From: Talinum fruticosum
Lineage: Eukaryota > Streptophyta > Magnoliopsida > Caryophyllales > Talinaceae
Length of the DNA stretch: 64,000 nucleotides
NCBI GenBank assembly: GCA_021018815.1
Contig: JAITYX010000003.1
Location: 14,155,501 to 14,219,500 of the forward strand
Reading direction: 5' to 3'
Numbering within the stretch: the first letter of the stretch is position 1; each line of letters begins with the position of its first letter. The notes under the pieces are model-generated. The model did not search any database. It was not told the DNA's origin and saw only the letters and a program-made list of their open reading frames with translations. This document shows, piece by piece, positions 46,091 through 58,084 of the stretch. A program made the translations under genes and the position numbers.

Positions 46091-46612
46091 GTTATATTTA
46101 TGTACAACGTATTTGTATTTTTATTTATGAATTTAATGTAAATTATAAAATTTACATATTTGTAATGTTAAATGCATATATATTAGTTTGATCATTTTTT
46201 TCTTCTTTTTATTTTTAGAAAAAAACAAAATTATGTTGGATACTTATGAAAAGAGTTTTTATAGATGCATAAATGACTTTCATATAATAGATATTTGAAA
46301 ATGACCTTAATTTTACAAGTTTGAAATAAATCTTCTCAATTATTAAATATTCTCAACTACTAAAATTAGAAGTTGAGGACATTTATTTCAAATGTGTAAA
46401 ATTAAGATCATTTTCAACTACCTATTACATAAAAATTATTTATGCATCAATAAAAACTTTTTTCATAAATATCAAATATAATTTCTTTTTTTCTTGAAAA
46501 AGTCATTATAAACATGACATATATGCATTTGGTATCACAAATATATAAATTTTATTATTCTATTACGTAAAATTCATAAATAAAAATACAAATATGTTTC
46601 ACATAAGTATAG
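46091..46612. repeat. Foldback / MITE-like 0.5-kb inverted repeat
   Basis: The left arm (about 46091-46340) and right arm (about 46385-46612) are imperfect reverse complements over some 220 bases. For example, GTATTTGTATTTTTATTTAT near 46110 matches the complement of ATAAATAAAAATACAAATAT near 46576. AAAATGACCTTAATTTTAC pairs with GTAAAATTAAGATCATTTT around a short loop. A transcript would form one long hairpin. No ORF. It lies between the caulimovirid and the next LTR. Target duplication not resolved. Confidence 0.85.
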
Positions 46613-47132
46613 AAATACACATATGAATACATTTAACATTTTTGTCAAATTATATACAACATTTTATATTTCTTCTAACTCGTTTCAACTTCTTACGTCT
46701 CGTTATCTCTTTTTACACCTTCTTACAACTTATGCTTAATGGAACAAAGGCTGAAATAACCCAAATAATTTTGCTACATTCAATTTGACTATTCACCTAT
46801 AAACTTAAACTTTGACAAAATATTTTTACACCTCCTTACGTCTCGTTATCTCTTTTACACCTCCTTACAACTAACTTAAATGAACATGATACTTTTGAAG
46901 TTAATTATTCATTGGAATTTGTTTGCGAATTTCTTAAAACATAAAATTAAATTAATTTATCTAATGGGTATTAATTATCAAATTCTTACACAGTTATACA
47001 AATAAATCGATATACTCGAAATACGGGATTGGAGTATGAGTTTAGGAATGAGGAAAATAGGTGTGGGTATAGCTATATTTGCCATGTACATGTCTTGCGA
47101 CCACCCCTAGTAGACACCTTTACATACATAAA
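46613..47132. other. AT-rich spacer with a 38-bp direct repeat
   Basis: No gene. TTACGTCTCGTTATCTCTTT followed by TTACACC(T/C)TCCTTACAACT-type sequence occurs at 46693-46732 and again at 46836-46873, 143 bases apart. The last five bases (47128-47132, ATAAA) are the left target duplication of the following solo LTR. Confidence 0.6.
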
Positions 47133-49817
47133 TGTAACGCCCCCAATCACCATTACTTAATAGTCCCTAATTAGAGAATATTAGTTATGATCGCAGCGGA
47201 AGTTGACGACTAAAGGCGTTATCGCCGCCCTAAGAATAGGACCAGGCTAAGTGAGTAAAATCAAAATACCATTTACGTTGGTGAATGTAACAGGTTGGTT
47301 GGGTCCCGATATCGATAAGTATTTGTACCTCAAATAGTTAAGCTTCATATCATGTTTGAACAAGACCTAAAATATAACTTAGTGGCTGGCTTGCGTGTAC
47401 TTCAATACAATCTCACCTACTTGTTTAACATGAGGAAATTACGCAAAAATATAATGATTTCCCAATTGACTCCAAGCCACGATTGAGGTGAAATCACTGT
47501 GAGCGTTTAGATACCTTCGGAACCATATATACCACTTGTCCAACTATGTTTGGCCTTCGTCAGACTTGGTAGCTAATTGATTGTTCACCAATGCTTTCCT
47601 TAAAAACAAAAACAGTAAAACATTTCGAAAAGTAAGTCGAAACTCAGTACGAACATTCTCGCACTTGTAAAATTTCGTTGAAAACATTTTAATTGAGCGC
47701 GAGCATTTCAATTCGTTTTAGTTTGAAATCAAGGGGAGAGAATATGAGTAAAACTTGCTTGCCGGTTATTATCCGAAAGTGGAACCCCTTGGTAATTGAT
47801 ACGATCTTTGATAAGGTGCACAGCCTCCGGGCCGACCGAGAACCCGAGTTGAAGCCGCGCGAGTGGAATTGAAGGGCATAAGCCCCGATAATTGATAATT
47901 GAGCGGGGACCACTTAATTAGGTGGCAAAACTTGACTTGAAAATGATTCATTATTAGTTATTTATGTAAGAAATGTTGAGATTTGCTGAAATATGTGAAT
48001 TTTCGAAGGGTACAGACAATGAACGTACTCGAATTAAAGCCTTTGTTTCTCCCCTTTTTATAGAAATTTTAATCAGCAGCTATTCGGCAACCGAAGTGGC
48101 CTCAATTCTGTTTCAATAGATTTTTGTTGTTAATAATGTTTTCTCTTGAGTTTCAATGATTAAATTTGTATAAGCGTTGATAATTTATTTCATTTCCTAT
48201 ATTTATTACGTAATCGGTTAACTACGTTTTTCTTACATAACTTTACTATATTAATTCCATTTCGAACATTGACTATAATGCGTATTAGTTAAAGAAGTTG
48301 ATTAGGCTAATCAGATAGCCAATGATATCTATGTAATTCAGTTCATTAGTTGACTTGGATTGAAAATGGTATATATATATATATATAATCAAACACTTAC
48401 TCCTAGTTTATTCCTTAGTTCTCCCTTCATTGCATTCAAAACCCATAATTAAGTAATTAATTAACTCATCAAATGCCTTCCCCTAGAAAGGTTCCATAAT
48501 CTACCGAATTGCTCAAAATTCATACATACACCATTTTAAGGTCATAAGCACCATTCTCTCAACAAAAATTCACATTCACAACCACAATTAGGTATGCTTA
48601 ATGCTCAAGTATTTTCCATGCCTTTACATATTACTCGATGTCTAATTTCAATTTCCACATATGCATTCCGTTTCATTTGCTCAATACAACGATTTTCAAA
48701 ATATAACAACTCCATTAAATTACTCAATTCTATAATAAGACATCCCCAATCTCATTCACTAATTCATAATTTCCCCAAAAGAAATGTCATTCATTTACAT
48801 TCATACACAATCAATCCACCAAAATACCAAACCTCAATCATTCATACCAATTTAGTTTTTCCCAATTCAATCTTTGAATTCACGCTACAAACATATTTCT
48901 AAATCATACGATTCAATTTACGAGTTACAATTACTAAGTAAATAAATAAGTGTGCAAGTCTAAATTTTAGGGTTTTACCTTCAAAACCAAAGAGATGGAA
49001 GCCAAGAAGATGGTGGAGCGGTGGCGGTACACCGGGCTCCGGCGGACACCGGGCGAGCACCGGCAAGGTTTCGGCGGCTGGTGGATAGCCGCTAGGTGGG
49101 CCGCGGCAGGGAGCCTTGAAGCGGGGCCACGCCCGCGAGAGAGAGAGAGCGCGAAAGAGAGATGCCGGCGTCTTCCCGACGACGTCGGCGTCGGCTGCTG
49201 GCCGGCGTTGATGGCGCTTGGTGGCCGAGACCGAGTAGTAGGTGGAGGCAGGGGAGGGGAGCGAGAGGCACGCGAGGGCGAGAGGGAGAGGGAGGGCGCG
49301 ACGAGAGAGAGAGGGAGGGCAGAGGGAGGCCGGCGCCGGTCTTCCAGTCGGCGTCGGTCGTGTTGGCGGCCAAAGGAGGCAACGACAGCAGGGGTGAAGC
49401 GAGGGACAACGAGCGCAGAGAGAGGAGCAGAGGTGAAGGAAATGGAACTGAAGCTTTTGCCCGACTATTTTCATCCGTAGCTTCATTTATTTCCTCTCTC
49501 TCTCTCTCTTTTTTTTAATAAAAGTTCCGAGAGAAATCCATATAAAAATTTGATTTATTTATTTTATTGTTTTAATTTTATTTTTATTTATTTATTTATT
49601 TATTATTTTTATTATCTTATTGTTACTTTTTAATTTTATGTAAATAATGATGTTTACAAATTATAACCTTATTATGAGATTTTTATTAGGGCCACTTCGT
49701 CGCCTTAGCTGCATAAAACATATAAAAATAAAATATCGAATTGAAGTGCACGCGCTCAATGATATTAATCTCGTAATTGATAAGATAAATAATGTGATTT
49801 AGGGTCGGGTTGTTACA
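47133..49817 (-). repeat. Second Del/Tekay-type chromovirus solo LTR
   Basis: Minus strand starts TGTAACAACCCGACCC and ends GGGGGCGTTACA, with exact ATAAA duplications on both sides (47128-47132, 49818-49822). 2685 bp. It shares the CGCAGCGGAAG..GGCGTTATCGCCGCCC region with the LTR at 17194-20227 and has a GC-rich block at the same relative place. No internal domain, hence a solo LTR. Confidence 0.87.
48990..49460. other. GC-rich island in the second chromovirus LTR
   Basis: GC-rich block beginning GAGATGGAAGCCAAGAAGATGG on the plus strand, with GAGAGAGAG runs and GGCGGC words. Open frames exist on both strands (up to 195 codons) but overlap each other and are low in complexity. Same relative position as 19380-19800 in the related LTR, so it is a family feature rather than a host gene. 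Confidence 0.55.
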
Positions 49818-49822
49818 ATAAA

Positions 49823-50790
49823 TATTCATCGATAAAAATATTCATTAACAATAGAAAAATAAATTAACAATAAATTTCGATATGAAAAATAATATGTAAT
49901 TGTAAGAAAATATAAGAAATTGTAAGGAGTTGTAAGAAATTGTAACGAAAGTTATAAGGAGCTTTAAGGCCGTAAGCTAAAGTTAAATGGAAAAGGGCCT
50001 AAGACCACAGTTTGGAGTACTTATGTTCATTGTCATGTAGATAATGCAATTCACTTTTTTTTCTCACACGCTTTCTTTCTAAAAGTTTATGTGAAATTAA
50101 ACCCGCCTTTTTGCCATATGCTTCTTATAGTTTTAATATAGCTAGGGTTTTCTATTTCTGTTATTGTAAGCTCGCAGTTTTAGGTAGGGACAGTAAAAGG
50201 GAATGAAACTGTACAACTTTCTTTTAATTGATTTAGTTTTTATTTTTTAGTGAAAATTTAGTTTACCTATTAGCTACCTTTATTTTATTTATTTCTTCTT
50301 CTTTATTTGATTTTAAAATTGTATGTTTAATCTCAAACATAGCAAAAATATTGGATTAGTTTTAATTTTTAATGACTACATTTAATTTTCATTTATATAT
50401 TTGTATATTATTTATATATTATGAATGTACTCACAAAAATAAACATATTGTAAAATTTTTAATAACAAAGAGGGAAGACAACAATATATTTTTTATGTTC
50501 TCTACATTATTATTTTCTTTTGCTAATACATAGATTATCATATACTTTTTTTTAATCAAAGTAATTATCTATACTATTATCTAATCAAAAGCTACAGGGA
50601 GTAATAAAAACTTACAAACGCATAAATTTAATAATGTCAGTCTATGTATATGAGTAGCATATTTTTAATAATATCGACTTATGTTGTCAAATTAGCATGT
50701 GTTATCTTAATTTTTTTTTCTATTACTCTTATTCCAAAAATATTTAATTTAGATTAATATAAGGATCGAAAGAATTTATTTCTAAAAACT

Positions 50791-50843
<53 letters not shown>

Positions 50844-53357
50844 AAACATAAATTAATGATAAACTATTTTATATTAACAATTTATTATTTTATTTTTATC
50901 GTGTGTACTCACAAAAAAATTGTTCAATTCATTTATAATCTTCACAATAAATTTTAAACAAACATTTTGAAAGATCATGCGTGTAGCACAAGTTTGAGTC
51001 TAGCTAATATGAAATATGCAAACATCTGATAGATCTTTGATCTAAAAGAGAGTAAAGTCTCAAATTTTCAAGATTAGTCGAACTCACCTAATCAAATATT
51101 GTCAACTATTTGTTTAACTTTATCCGTGGTATGTTTATTACGTTCATTGTACAACTAAACATCGAGTCTTCCTCCCCCATACTTGGTTGCCTTTGTGATA
51201 TTGCTATCCCTTTTATGCTGATCGATGAATAGAGTTCTGAATATAAAAGCCAAAATAATCTTCTCGATATGGTATCCGACCTTTTACATTTGAGGCATAG
51301 TGTTGTTCAATACTTTGTAAAACGCATTTAATAATTTCTCATCACTTAAAGAATTAAAGTTTACATAGATAGCGCAAAAAATTTGAAAAAGTTATAAAAA
51401 GTTGGACAGTTAAAAAACACAATGACTTATTATAGACAATGAAAGAAATTAGAAGGAGTTGGAAGAAAAAATTTAAAGATACGTACGAGAAGTTCCAAGA
51501 AATGAGAAATAAATAGAAAGTTGGAAAGAGCTGTATGCTATAAATTAAAAGCTGAAAAGAACCAGCCAAACATGGAATTACCAAATATAGTTTAATGGCT
51601 AATCCAAATATTGTTAAATTCTATTAAAACCAATATACTCCGTTTTAAAAAATCAATTTTTCTTTACAAAATAGTGATTATTGGCTTCGAAAACTTCACT
51701 ATAATCTTGTCATAGTTGACATTAAATTAAAAAAATAAATTTTATTAATAAAAAGTCATATGGTATTTATAAAGATAATTTTCTAATAAGAATAATCTAA
51801 AATATCAAAATATATCTTTATTTCAACAAAATTAATTAATGACACAATCCATGTTCTTCGACTTTAATCTGTCTTTTTCAAACATTAGCGAGTTATTGTA
51901 TAATTTCATATAATAGATCCTCGTGTGATATGATATATCAAATCTGAATAAAACATCACTTTGATCGAAACATATAAAATTCCATTATTGAATTATTCCT
52001 GATTAACATTTATGAAACTAAATTATAAAAAATATACCTTTCACTCGAATCAACAATCATAATAAACTTGCACGTATTGACAAGAGAAATAATTCAAACA
52101 AAGGCGAGAAACAAGACTTTTACAAGAAGAACGAAATCCTAACTCTCACAAAAAAAGAAGAAAAATCGAAACTCTTACAAGAAAGTGAGAAACTCAAACT
52201 CTCACAAGAAAAAAAGAAAATTTATTAGAAAGAAAATAATAATACATTTAAATCTTAATTCGATTGAAAAAACTTGAAGTAAGAGAGGTTTATCTTTAAC
52301 TATAGTAAGGTCATAACATTCCCAACAATATAGAGAGAGTAATGGAAACCGGAGAAAGACAAAGTAGTTGACATTAAATAAATAAAGTGTTAAAGCGTGG
52401 AGATAGACCTCCAGCCCCTTTTTGGAAAAAAACAATATACTACTATTGTTTTATGCCGGAAAAAAAAAAAAAAAACTGTAGTTATTTTTTTAGCTTCACC
52501 TTGAAACTAGGTTATTCCTTTGAGTGCTATAACTTGTAAGATAACGCCCGATTCTACTCATGTAGCTTTGCAAAAGAAAAAGGACGGTAGAATTTACTCA
52601 CAGACCCCGTAAACATAATCTTTTAGAAATTTCTTAAAAAGGAATTAAGGCTTTTATTCTTCGGTTGGTATAACCTGAAGATGAGTATAATGTTATAGAA
52701 GTTTGCTAGTTCCCAAGAGAATATGCTGGAGTACCTCTAAAGTAATCTTTTACTTAGGTATAGAATTTCATCATAGTAGATGAATATTTAATTAAGATTG
52801 GTAAAATTAAGGTTATTGGATTAAAATAAACTTTACTTTGAAATTGTTGGGTGATTATATATCATACTATAAACTTCGACGATTGTACGGTACACTTTAA
52901 GGATATTTATCCTGTCTAAATCAAACCATTTATTCTTGTACAACTTTAAACTAAAATATGGTATATAATCATACAAGAAATAAGTGATATGATTTGGAAA
53001 CAATAAATTCCCTAGAGTACAATGCACGGACGTTTTGATTTATAACATGGTAGATCATCGTCAAACACCCCCAAAATGCAATTTATTTTAGTCCAATAAC
53101 CCTAAAATTAATTATTTAATACCTTTGTGAAATTCACCCTCAAAAACAATGTGTACATGTTATGCCGAGCCAAATCTTATTCATGTAAAACCTGCTTCAT
53201 TTAGATCGGAAAAATCATACAATTTTATGAAAGCATGTGCTATAACTCAAACTTGATGAGAAATCATGAGAAGATATAATTAATTCGAGCCGTTTAAAAC
53301 ATACCAAAGGCTATGATTAGAAAGAAACTCTTAACATAAATATTAAAGTATAAATAG
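49823..53357. other. AT-rich region without recognisable genes; (TA)n at 50793-50841
   Basis: About 3.5 kb of AT-rich DNA. It opens with GTAAGAAATTGTAAGGA-type short repeats (49905-49985), has a 49-bp (TA)n microsatellite and some A/T homopolymers (near 52456). A few open stretches of 60-80 codons on the minus strand are Phe/Leu/Ile-rich, with no recognisable motif. I see no TE domain. Confidence 0.5.
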
Positions 53358-53930
53358 ACCGAGCAAAGCCGACCGAACCAAACGGGTCAACCCGAAACCC
53401 AAACCGAACCGACATCCGAAATAATTGAACCAATTTTGACCCAAAACCGAAATGAACCGACCCGAATTGACCCGAACCGAAATCTAATGAACCCGATTCC
53501 GACCTAAATCGAAATGACCCAAACCGAAACCGAACCGACCCGAACCAAATCAAACCCAAATCGATTTAACCAGAATAAAAGTGACCCAACCCACATTTTT
53601 TTGTTGGGTCTCTCAGGATGGGCTTTTGTACCTATAGTGGTACATTTTTTTTGGTGGGTACAATTTTGAATCGATTGTGACCCAAAAAGTGACCCAATTA
53701 TGACCCGAAATTGACCCGATCCGAAATTAACCCGAATCGAACCCGAACCGAACCCGAAGAGATTAACCCGAAGTTGAACCGAACCGAAGTTGACCTGAAT
53801 TGAAACCGAACGAACCCGAACGAGATCGACCCGAACTTGACCCGAACCCGAAACCGAACCGGACCCGAACAAGATCGACCGAAGTTAACCCGAAACGAAC
53901 CCGAACCGAATGACCCGATTGCCAGGTATA
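53358..53930. repeat. CCGAA / ACCCGAACCGAA degenerate minisatellite
   Basis: Roughly 570 bases made of ACCCGA, CCGAAC and TTGACCCGA words in irregular order. A unique 110-bp segment interrupts it (53588-53680, with GGTCTCTCAGGATGGGCTTT). On the minus strand it is open in several frames and reads as FGSGS/RVNFGS-type repeats, which is a by-product of the repeat. Clear boundary to AT-rich DNA at both sides. Confidence 0.8.
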
Positions 53931-54612
53931 AGTATAAACATATTTCTAAGTTATTAATTATCAATTTAAAACTTAGTAACAGGTTTTAGATTAGTTTTTT
54001 AACATGTGATAATGCAAGAGTTATATTTAAATTATTTGTCTAGAAATTGTAAGTTGTAATATATATTATATTATTCTTTTTTTCTTCAAATTTATTAATA
54101 TATAAAAGAAAAGTTGGGTTGACTCTCTTCCCCTTAATTGTAGGGATTCAACTAATTTTTAAACTTTAATTAAATTTTTTAATTAATCCTATTAATTATT
54201 TTCTCTCTCCTCTTAATTCTATCTCCCTCTGGTGCATTGACCAAGAAGTAATTAACTCTTAATTCCTACTTTTGCTACTTTTTATCTAGCAATTTTTTTA
54301 CAGTTGTATTCCCCCACCCCTCACGTCATCCCCTGTCTCTCTCTCCCTAATTTCTTTACAGTTCTATCCTTTCCCATCATCCCTTTCATTCTCATCCGTA
54401 ATATATCTCCCCATGCTCTTTCTCATCTCTCCATTCCCTGCCCCTCACTATTTCTCTCCTCTATCTCTCTATCATCTTCAATCCTTGGGTCTAAAATTTA
54501 TAATCGTTTTTGGAAAAAATATTTAATCGTTTTTGGAAAAAATATTTATTGAACTCGAATAAGAGAGAGTCGATGAGTTCCATGAAGTTGGTCGGGAAAT
54601 CGGAGTTGAATT

Positions 54613-54650
<38 letters not shown>

Positions 54651-55007
54651 GCCGATTCCGACCAAATGGCAAGAGTTCTTCTTTGGGCCGCGACACTTCC
54701 TTCCACCAACACCTTCTTGCCCGTTGCTCCAGCGCTTTCCATTCCTCTCTCTCTCTCTCTAAATTAGTTTTGGGTTATGCTTGTAAAGCAAAAGAAATAC
54801 TCCAGAGGTTGATTTCCGAGATGGAATTGAGTTAGACAGAGATTAAAATATAATGTGTTTGGTTTTCTATCCGGGTCTTGACAAGGATCGTCAATGGCGT
54901 GGGTAAGTATACCATTTTTTTCTTTTTTTTGGGTTAATCCGCCTAACCACCGAAACTTAGATCTAACCACTAGTGAGGGCGTAACCACCGATGAAAGTAT
55001 AAAAAGG
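53931..55007. other. Spacer with a CT-rich tract and (CT)n microsatellite
   Basis: No gene recognised. Pyrimidine-rich from 54230 to 54480 and a (CT)n run at 54613-54649, with a smaller one at 54746-54761. The plus frames here are open for up to 85 codons only because of the CT repeats. A direct repeat AATCGTTTTTGGAAAAAATATTTA occurs twice (from 54501 and from 54525). Confidence 0.55.
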
Positions 55008-55270
55008 GGAGGACGGTGGCAATGGGAGGGTCGTTGGGGGTGTTAGAGGGATGGACAGAGAGTAGTTAGTGGCGGGGATGGGTCATGGGGAGGTTGGAAA
55101 GGTAGAGGAAGAGGTACCGGTGGAGGCATGAGAAGGGGGAGGGCGGTGGCAATGGGAGCGTCATTGGAGGGGTGAGATTGTGGGGATGGAGAGAGAAGCA
55201 AATGGTGGGGATGGGTCGTAGGGAGGTTGGGAATGAGGAGGAGGAGGAGGAGAGGGGTTGTCGGTTTAAT
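55008..55270. repeat. 130-bp G-rich tandem duplication
   Basis: GGCGGTGGCAATGGGAG starts two neighbouring units (CGGTGGC at 55014 and at 55144). Both continue with GGGGATGGGTC and GGGAGGTTGG at matching spacing. The minus strand is open for 103 codons as Pro/Leu/His low-complexity. No known domain. Confidence 0.75.
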
Positions 55271-55399
55271 CAACGGCAAAAGGGGGTGAGGAGAGGAGAG
55301 AGAAAGAAGGGGTAGGATAATGTGAGTAGCCACGGTAGAGGATGGAAGTTTCAAAATCCCGATGTGGAGAGTGGGTGGGTGGGTGGATAAAGAAGTGGT

Positions 55400-56754
55400 T
55401 ATATTTTCAATTTAGATGCTAATATTTCAAAGTATATAACTTATATTTTTCAAAAGTTAAAATATTCAAAAGTAAAGTTGGAATGTTTTTTTAGTACTTA
55501 ATTATAATTTATTCTTAGGGATATGGAATTGATCTTATCTAAATTGAAAATATTTTTCAGTACTTAATTAAAGTGCCACATAATTATTTAAGAGTAAAAA
55601 TTATCGTAATTATTCTTCTTTGGGGTTCTCTTTAAGATGAATTTGGTTGTTCTCTAGGTTATGGATAGTATTGATAAGTGGTTAGATATTCATGTATAAA
55701 CGACTCTTGCTATTTTGTTATATGTTTTTTTAAGTCATAGTTACCATATTGTAATTTCACCGTTGAATTTTCTTTATCTTTCATCTTATGTTATTTAATT
55801 GGAGTTGTGATACCTTTTGATTTAAATATTATACATATTAAATAATTATTTAACAATGCTTTCCAAATATCATATAATCATTCGTTTGATTGAGGTTATG
55901 TTATTGTTTAACCATCATTAGTTTCATCGTATTACCTTATATTACTCTTATTTAGTGTTTTTAATGATACTTTCAACTTTATCTTTACTATTGGTTACAT
56001 CAATATCAACTCTTATATTTATTGATCATGCTTTTACATTGTGTTGAATAGATGAATAATTTATTTAACCATACTTATAAATTACCATATACTTATTAGA
56101 AAAATTAATATAGCGGCAACGCGCGGGTCATAGCTAGTGTTATATAATGTACATGTTTGTTTTTTCTTTTTACGAATATGTATATAATTTAATAATTATA
56201 TTTTAAAATTTAAATAATGCATATCATATGTTATTTTTGATACAACCTAAGCACACACGCTTTAGAAAAATTTATTTTTTAAAAATTTGTACAATTTATT
56301 ATTTTTGTGTTTTAGAAATTATAATTATTTGTATTAAGTTTTAATTAATAATTTATGAAAAAGATACCGAAGTGCTTAATATGTAGTTTTTATGTATAAT
56401 TTTTAGATAAATAGATAGCAAAGATAATTAATACCCAAAAAGGAACTAATTATATAAATTTTTATTAACATAAAATTATTAACTCCATCATATGAATGTT
56501 TGTTATATATTAGTATTAAATTTTTAGTGGAAACCTTCGCATTTCTCTTGTTACCTGTACGGTTTTGTTTTTAAAAAAATTTAAAACTAAAGTTTTTTTT
56601 TCTTTTGTAATCAATATTATGTTACTTGTTCCTACAATAATATTATTATCTACATCCTAAGGACTCTCCAGTTACTTGTTCCACTTTAATTAGCTTTACC
56701 ATAGAAAAAGGAAAAAGAAAATAATAACTTTAATACATGTTCGAATACCAATTT

Positions 56755-56792
<38 letters not shown>

Positions 56793-56827
56793 AACACTTA
56801 ACAAGTATGTAATATGTTATATTTTTT
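55400..56827. other. AT-rich region, no gene seen
   Basis: Very AT-rich, with a (TA)n tract at 56757-56792. A short GC-containing sentence at 56110-56140 (GCGGCAACGCGCGGGTCATAGCTAG) resembles the ends of many plant Helitron-like or unclassified repeats, but no structure could be built around it. Confidence 0.4.
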
Positions 56828-57052
56828 TAGACCCTGTTTGATATGCAAAATTGAAATGGAATGGAATCAAGGAATGATACTTGAAGGGTTAGGTATGCAA
56901 CTTGAATATTATCTTTGTTTTAAAGTGTTTGGTAGAGAACAGGAATGGAATTAAATTTCAATTTTTGTTGTTTGGTTGTTAACTATGGGATAAAATTAAA
57001 ATTGTTTTATTTTTTAAATTATTTTATATCGTTGAAAATTATTATTGTTGTT

Positions 57053-57118
<66 letters not shown>

Positions 57119-57352
57119 GTTATTATTATTATTATCATCATCATCATCATCATCATTTGATTCAATAAAAGTTGAAGCTCGTTAGCATATTTGCTGATAA
57201 TTGAGTCTTATATTTATTTAATTTTTTTAATTAACTATGTTGTAATTTTTTCAATAATTAACAAATTTTATTTATAATTTTTAGTAAACTTATTTTCAAA
57301 CTATATTGTTCTATCAAACAATATGAAAAAAATTATATATAATAAATAAATA

Positions 57353-57423
<71 letters not shown>

Positions 57424-57738
57424 CAACAAAAAAACCCCAACCTAACAACAACAACAGCAACAACAACAACAACAACAACAATAATAATAATAATAATAAT
57501 AATAATATAGCAAATAGGCTAATTTTTCTTTTTTAATAATTCCAAACTAATCGCCGAGAGATTGAGAATTGATCCCCTTGTATTTGGGGGATTCAAATTC
57601 CTTTATTTTGAGGGGAACTTTAAGCATGTAAATTTCAAGTTCCACATTCAAAATACCCAACCAAACAACTCGAAAAGGAACTTGAAACCGGAGAAATCAA
57701 GTTCCATTCCACTTTTGCCCAACCAAACAGAGCTCGTA
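56828..57738. mobile_element. MITE-like unit filled with AAT/AAC/ATC microsatellites
   Basis: The left end ACCCTGTTTGATATGCAAAA..GGAATGGAA and the reverse complement of the right end AGCTCTGTTTGGTTGGGCAAAA..GGAATGGAAC are similar, as in hAT-like MITEs with CTGTTTGG termini. Inside are (AAT/ATT)n at 57055-57135, (ATC)n to 57156, (AAT)n at 57346-57422, (AAC)n at 57440-57480 and (AAT)n to 57508. An exact 8-bp duplication was not found. The plus ORF here reads only Asn/Ile runs. Confidence 0.55.
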
Positions 57739-58084
57739 AACTTGATATTCATTTTCCAAAAACTTGATATTCATTTATTATCCACTAAATATTCATTCAT
57801 TTGAATAAAAGAATTAAACTAGTTACCATATCATATTACAATTTTTCTAAGGTCCTCCCGGTAGTACGAGACCATTGTGTACTCTCGGGTTAAAATTTGG
57901 AAATTTCACGCTCTTTGCTCGTTGCTCCTGGTCACGTCCTCCCTCTCGCTATGAAAAAGAAAAAACAAAATAAATTCTTACCCTGTTTCTCACGCTCGTT
58001 GTTGCCTATCACTTCTCTCGATTGACCTTATCTCGCTCATTACTACCAATCATTCACTATTTGATTGTGATAATTTCAGTTGAT
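57739..58084. other. Spacer before the FAR1-like pseudogene
   Basis: No ORF. AT-rich, with a C-rich patch (57850-58020). It may contain the former promoter or leader of the FAR1-like gene, but I see no clear TATA box at a convincing distance. Confidence 0.35.

Noticed and set aside
48899..49518. 195-codon minus-strand ORF and overlapping plus ORFs
   Set aside because: Same situation in the second chromovirus LTR; no domain and no single favoured frame.
53317..53964. Minus-strand ORFs rich in FGSG and RVNFGS
   Set aside because: Read-through of the CCGAA minisatellite in several frames; not a gene.
54304..54835. Three plus-strand ORFs through the CT repeats
   Set aside because: Ser/Leu runs produced by (CT)n; no conserved feature.
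56945..57160. ORF of poly-Asn/poly-Ile
   Set aside because: Translation of AAT/ATT microsatellites.
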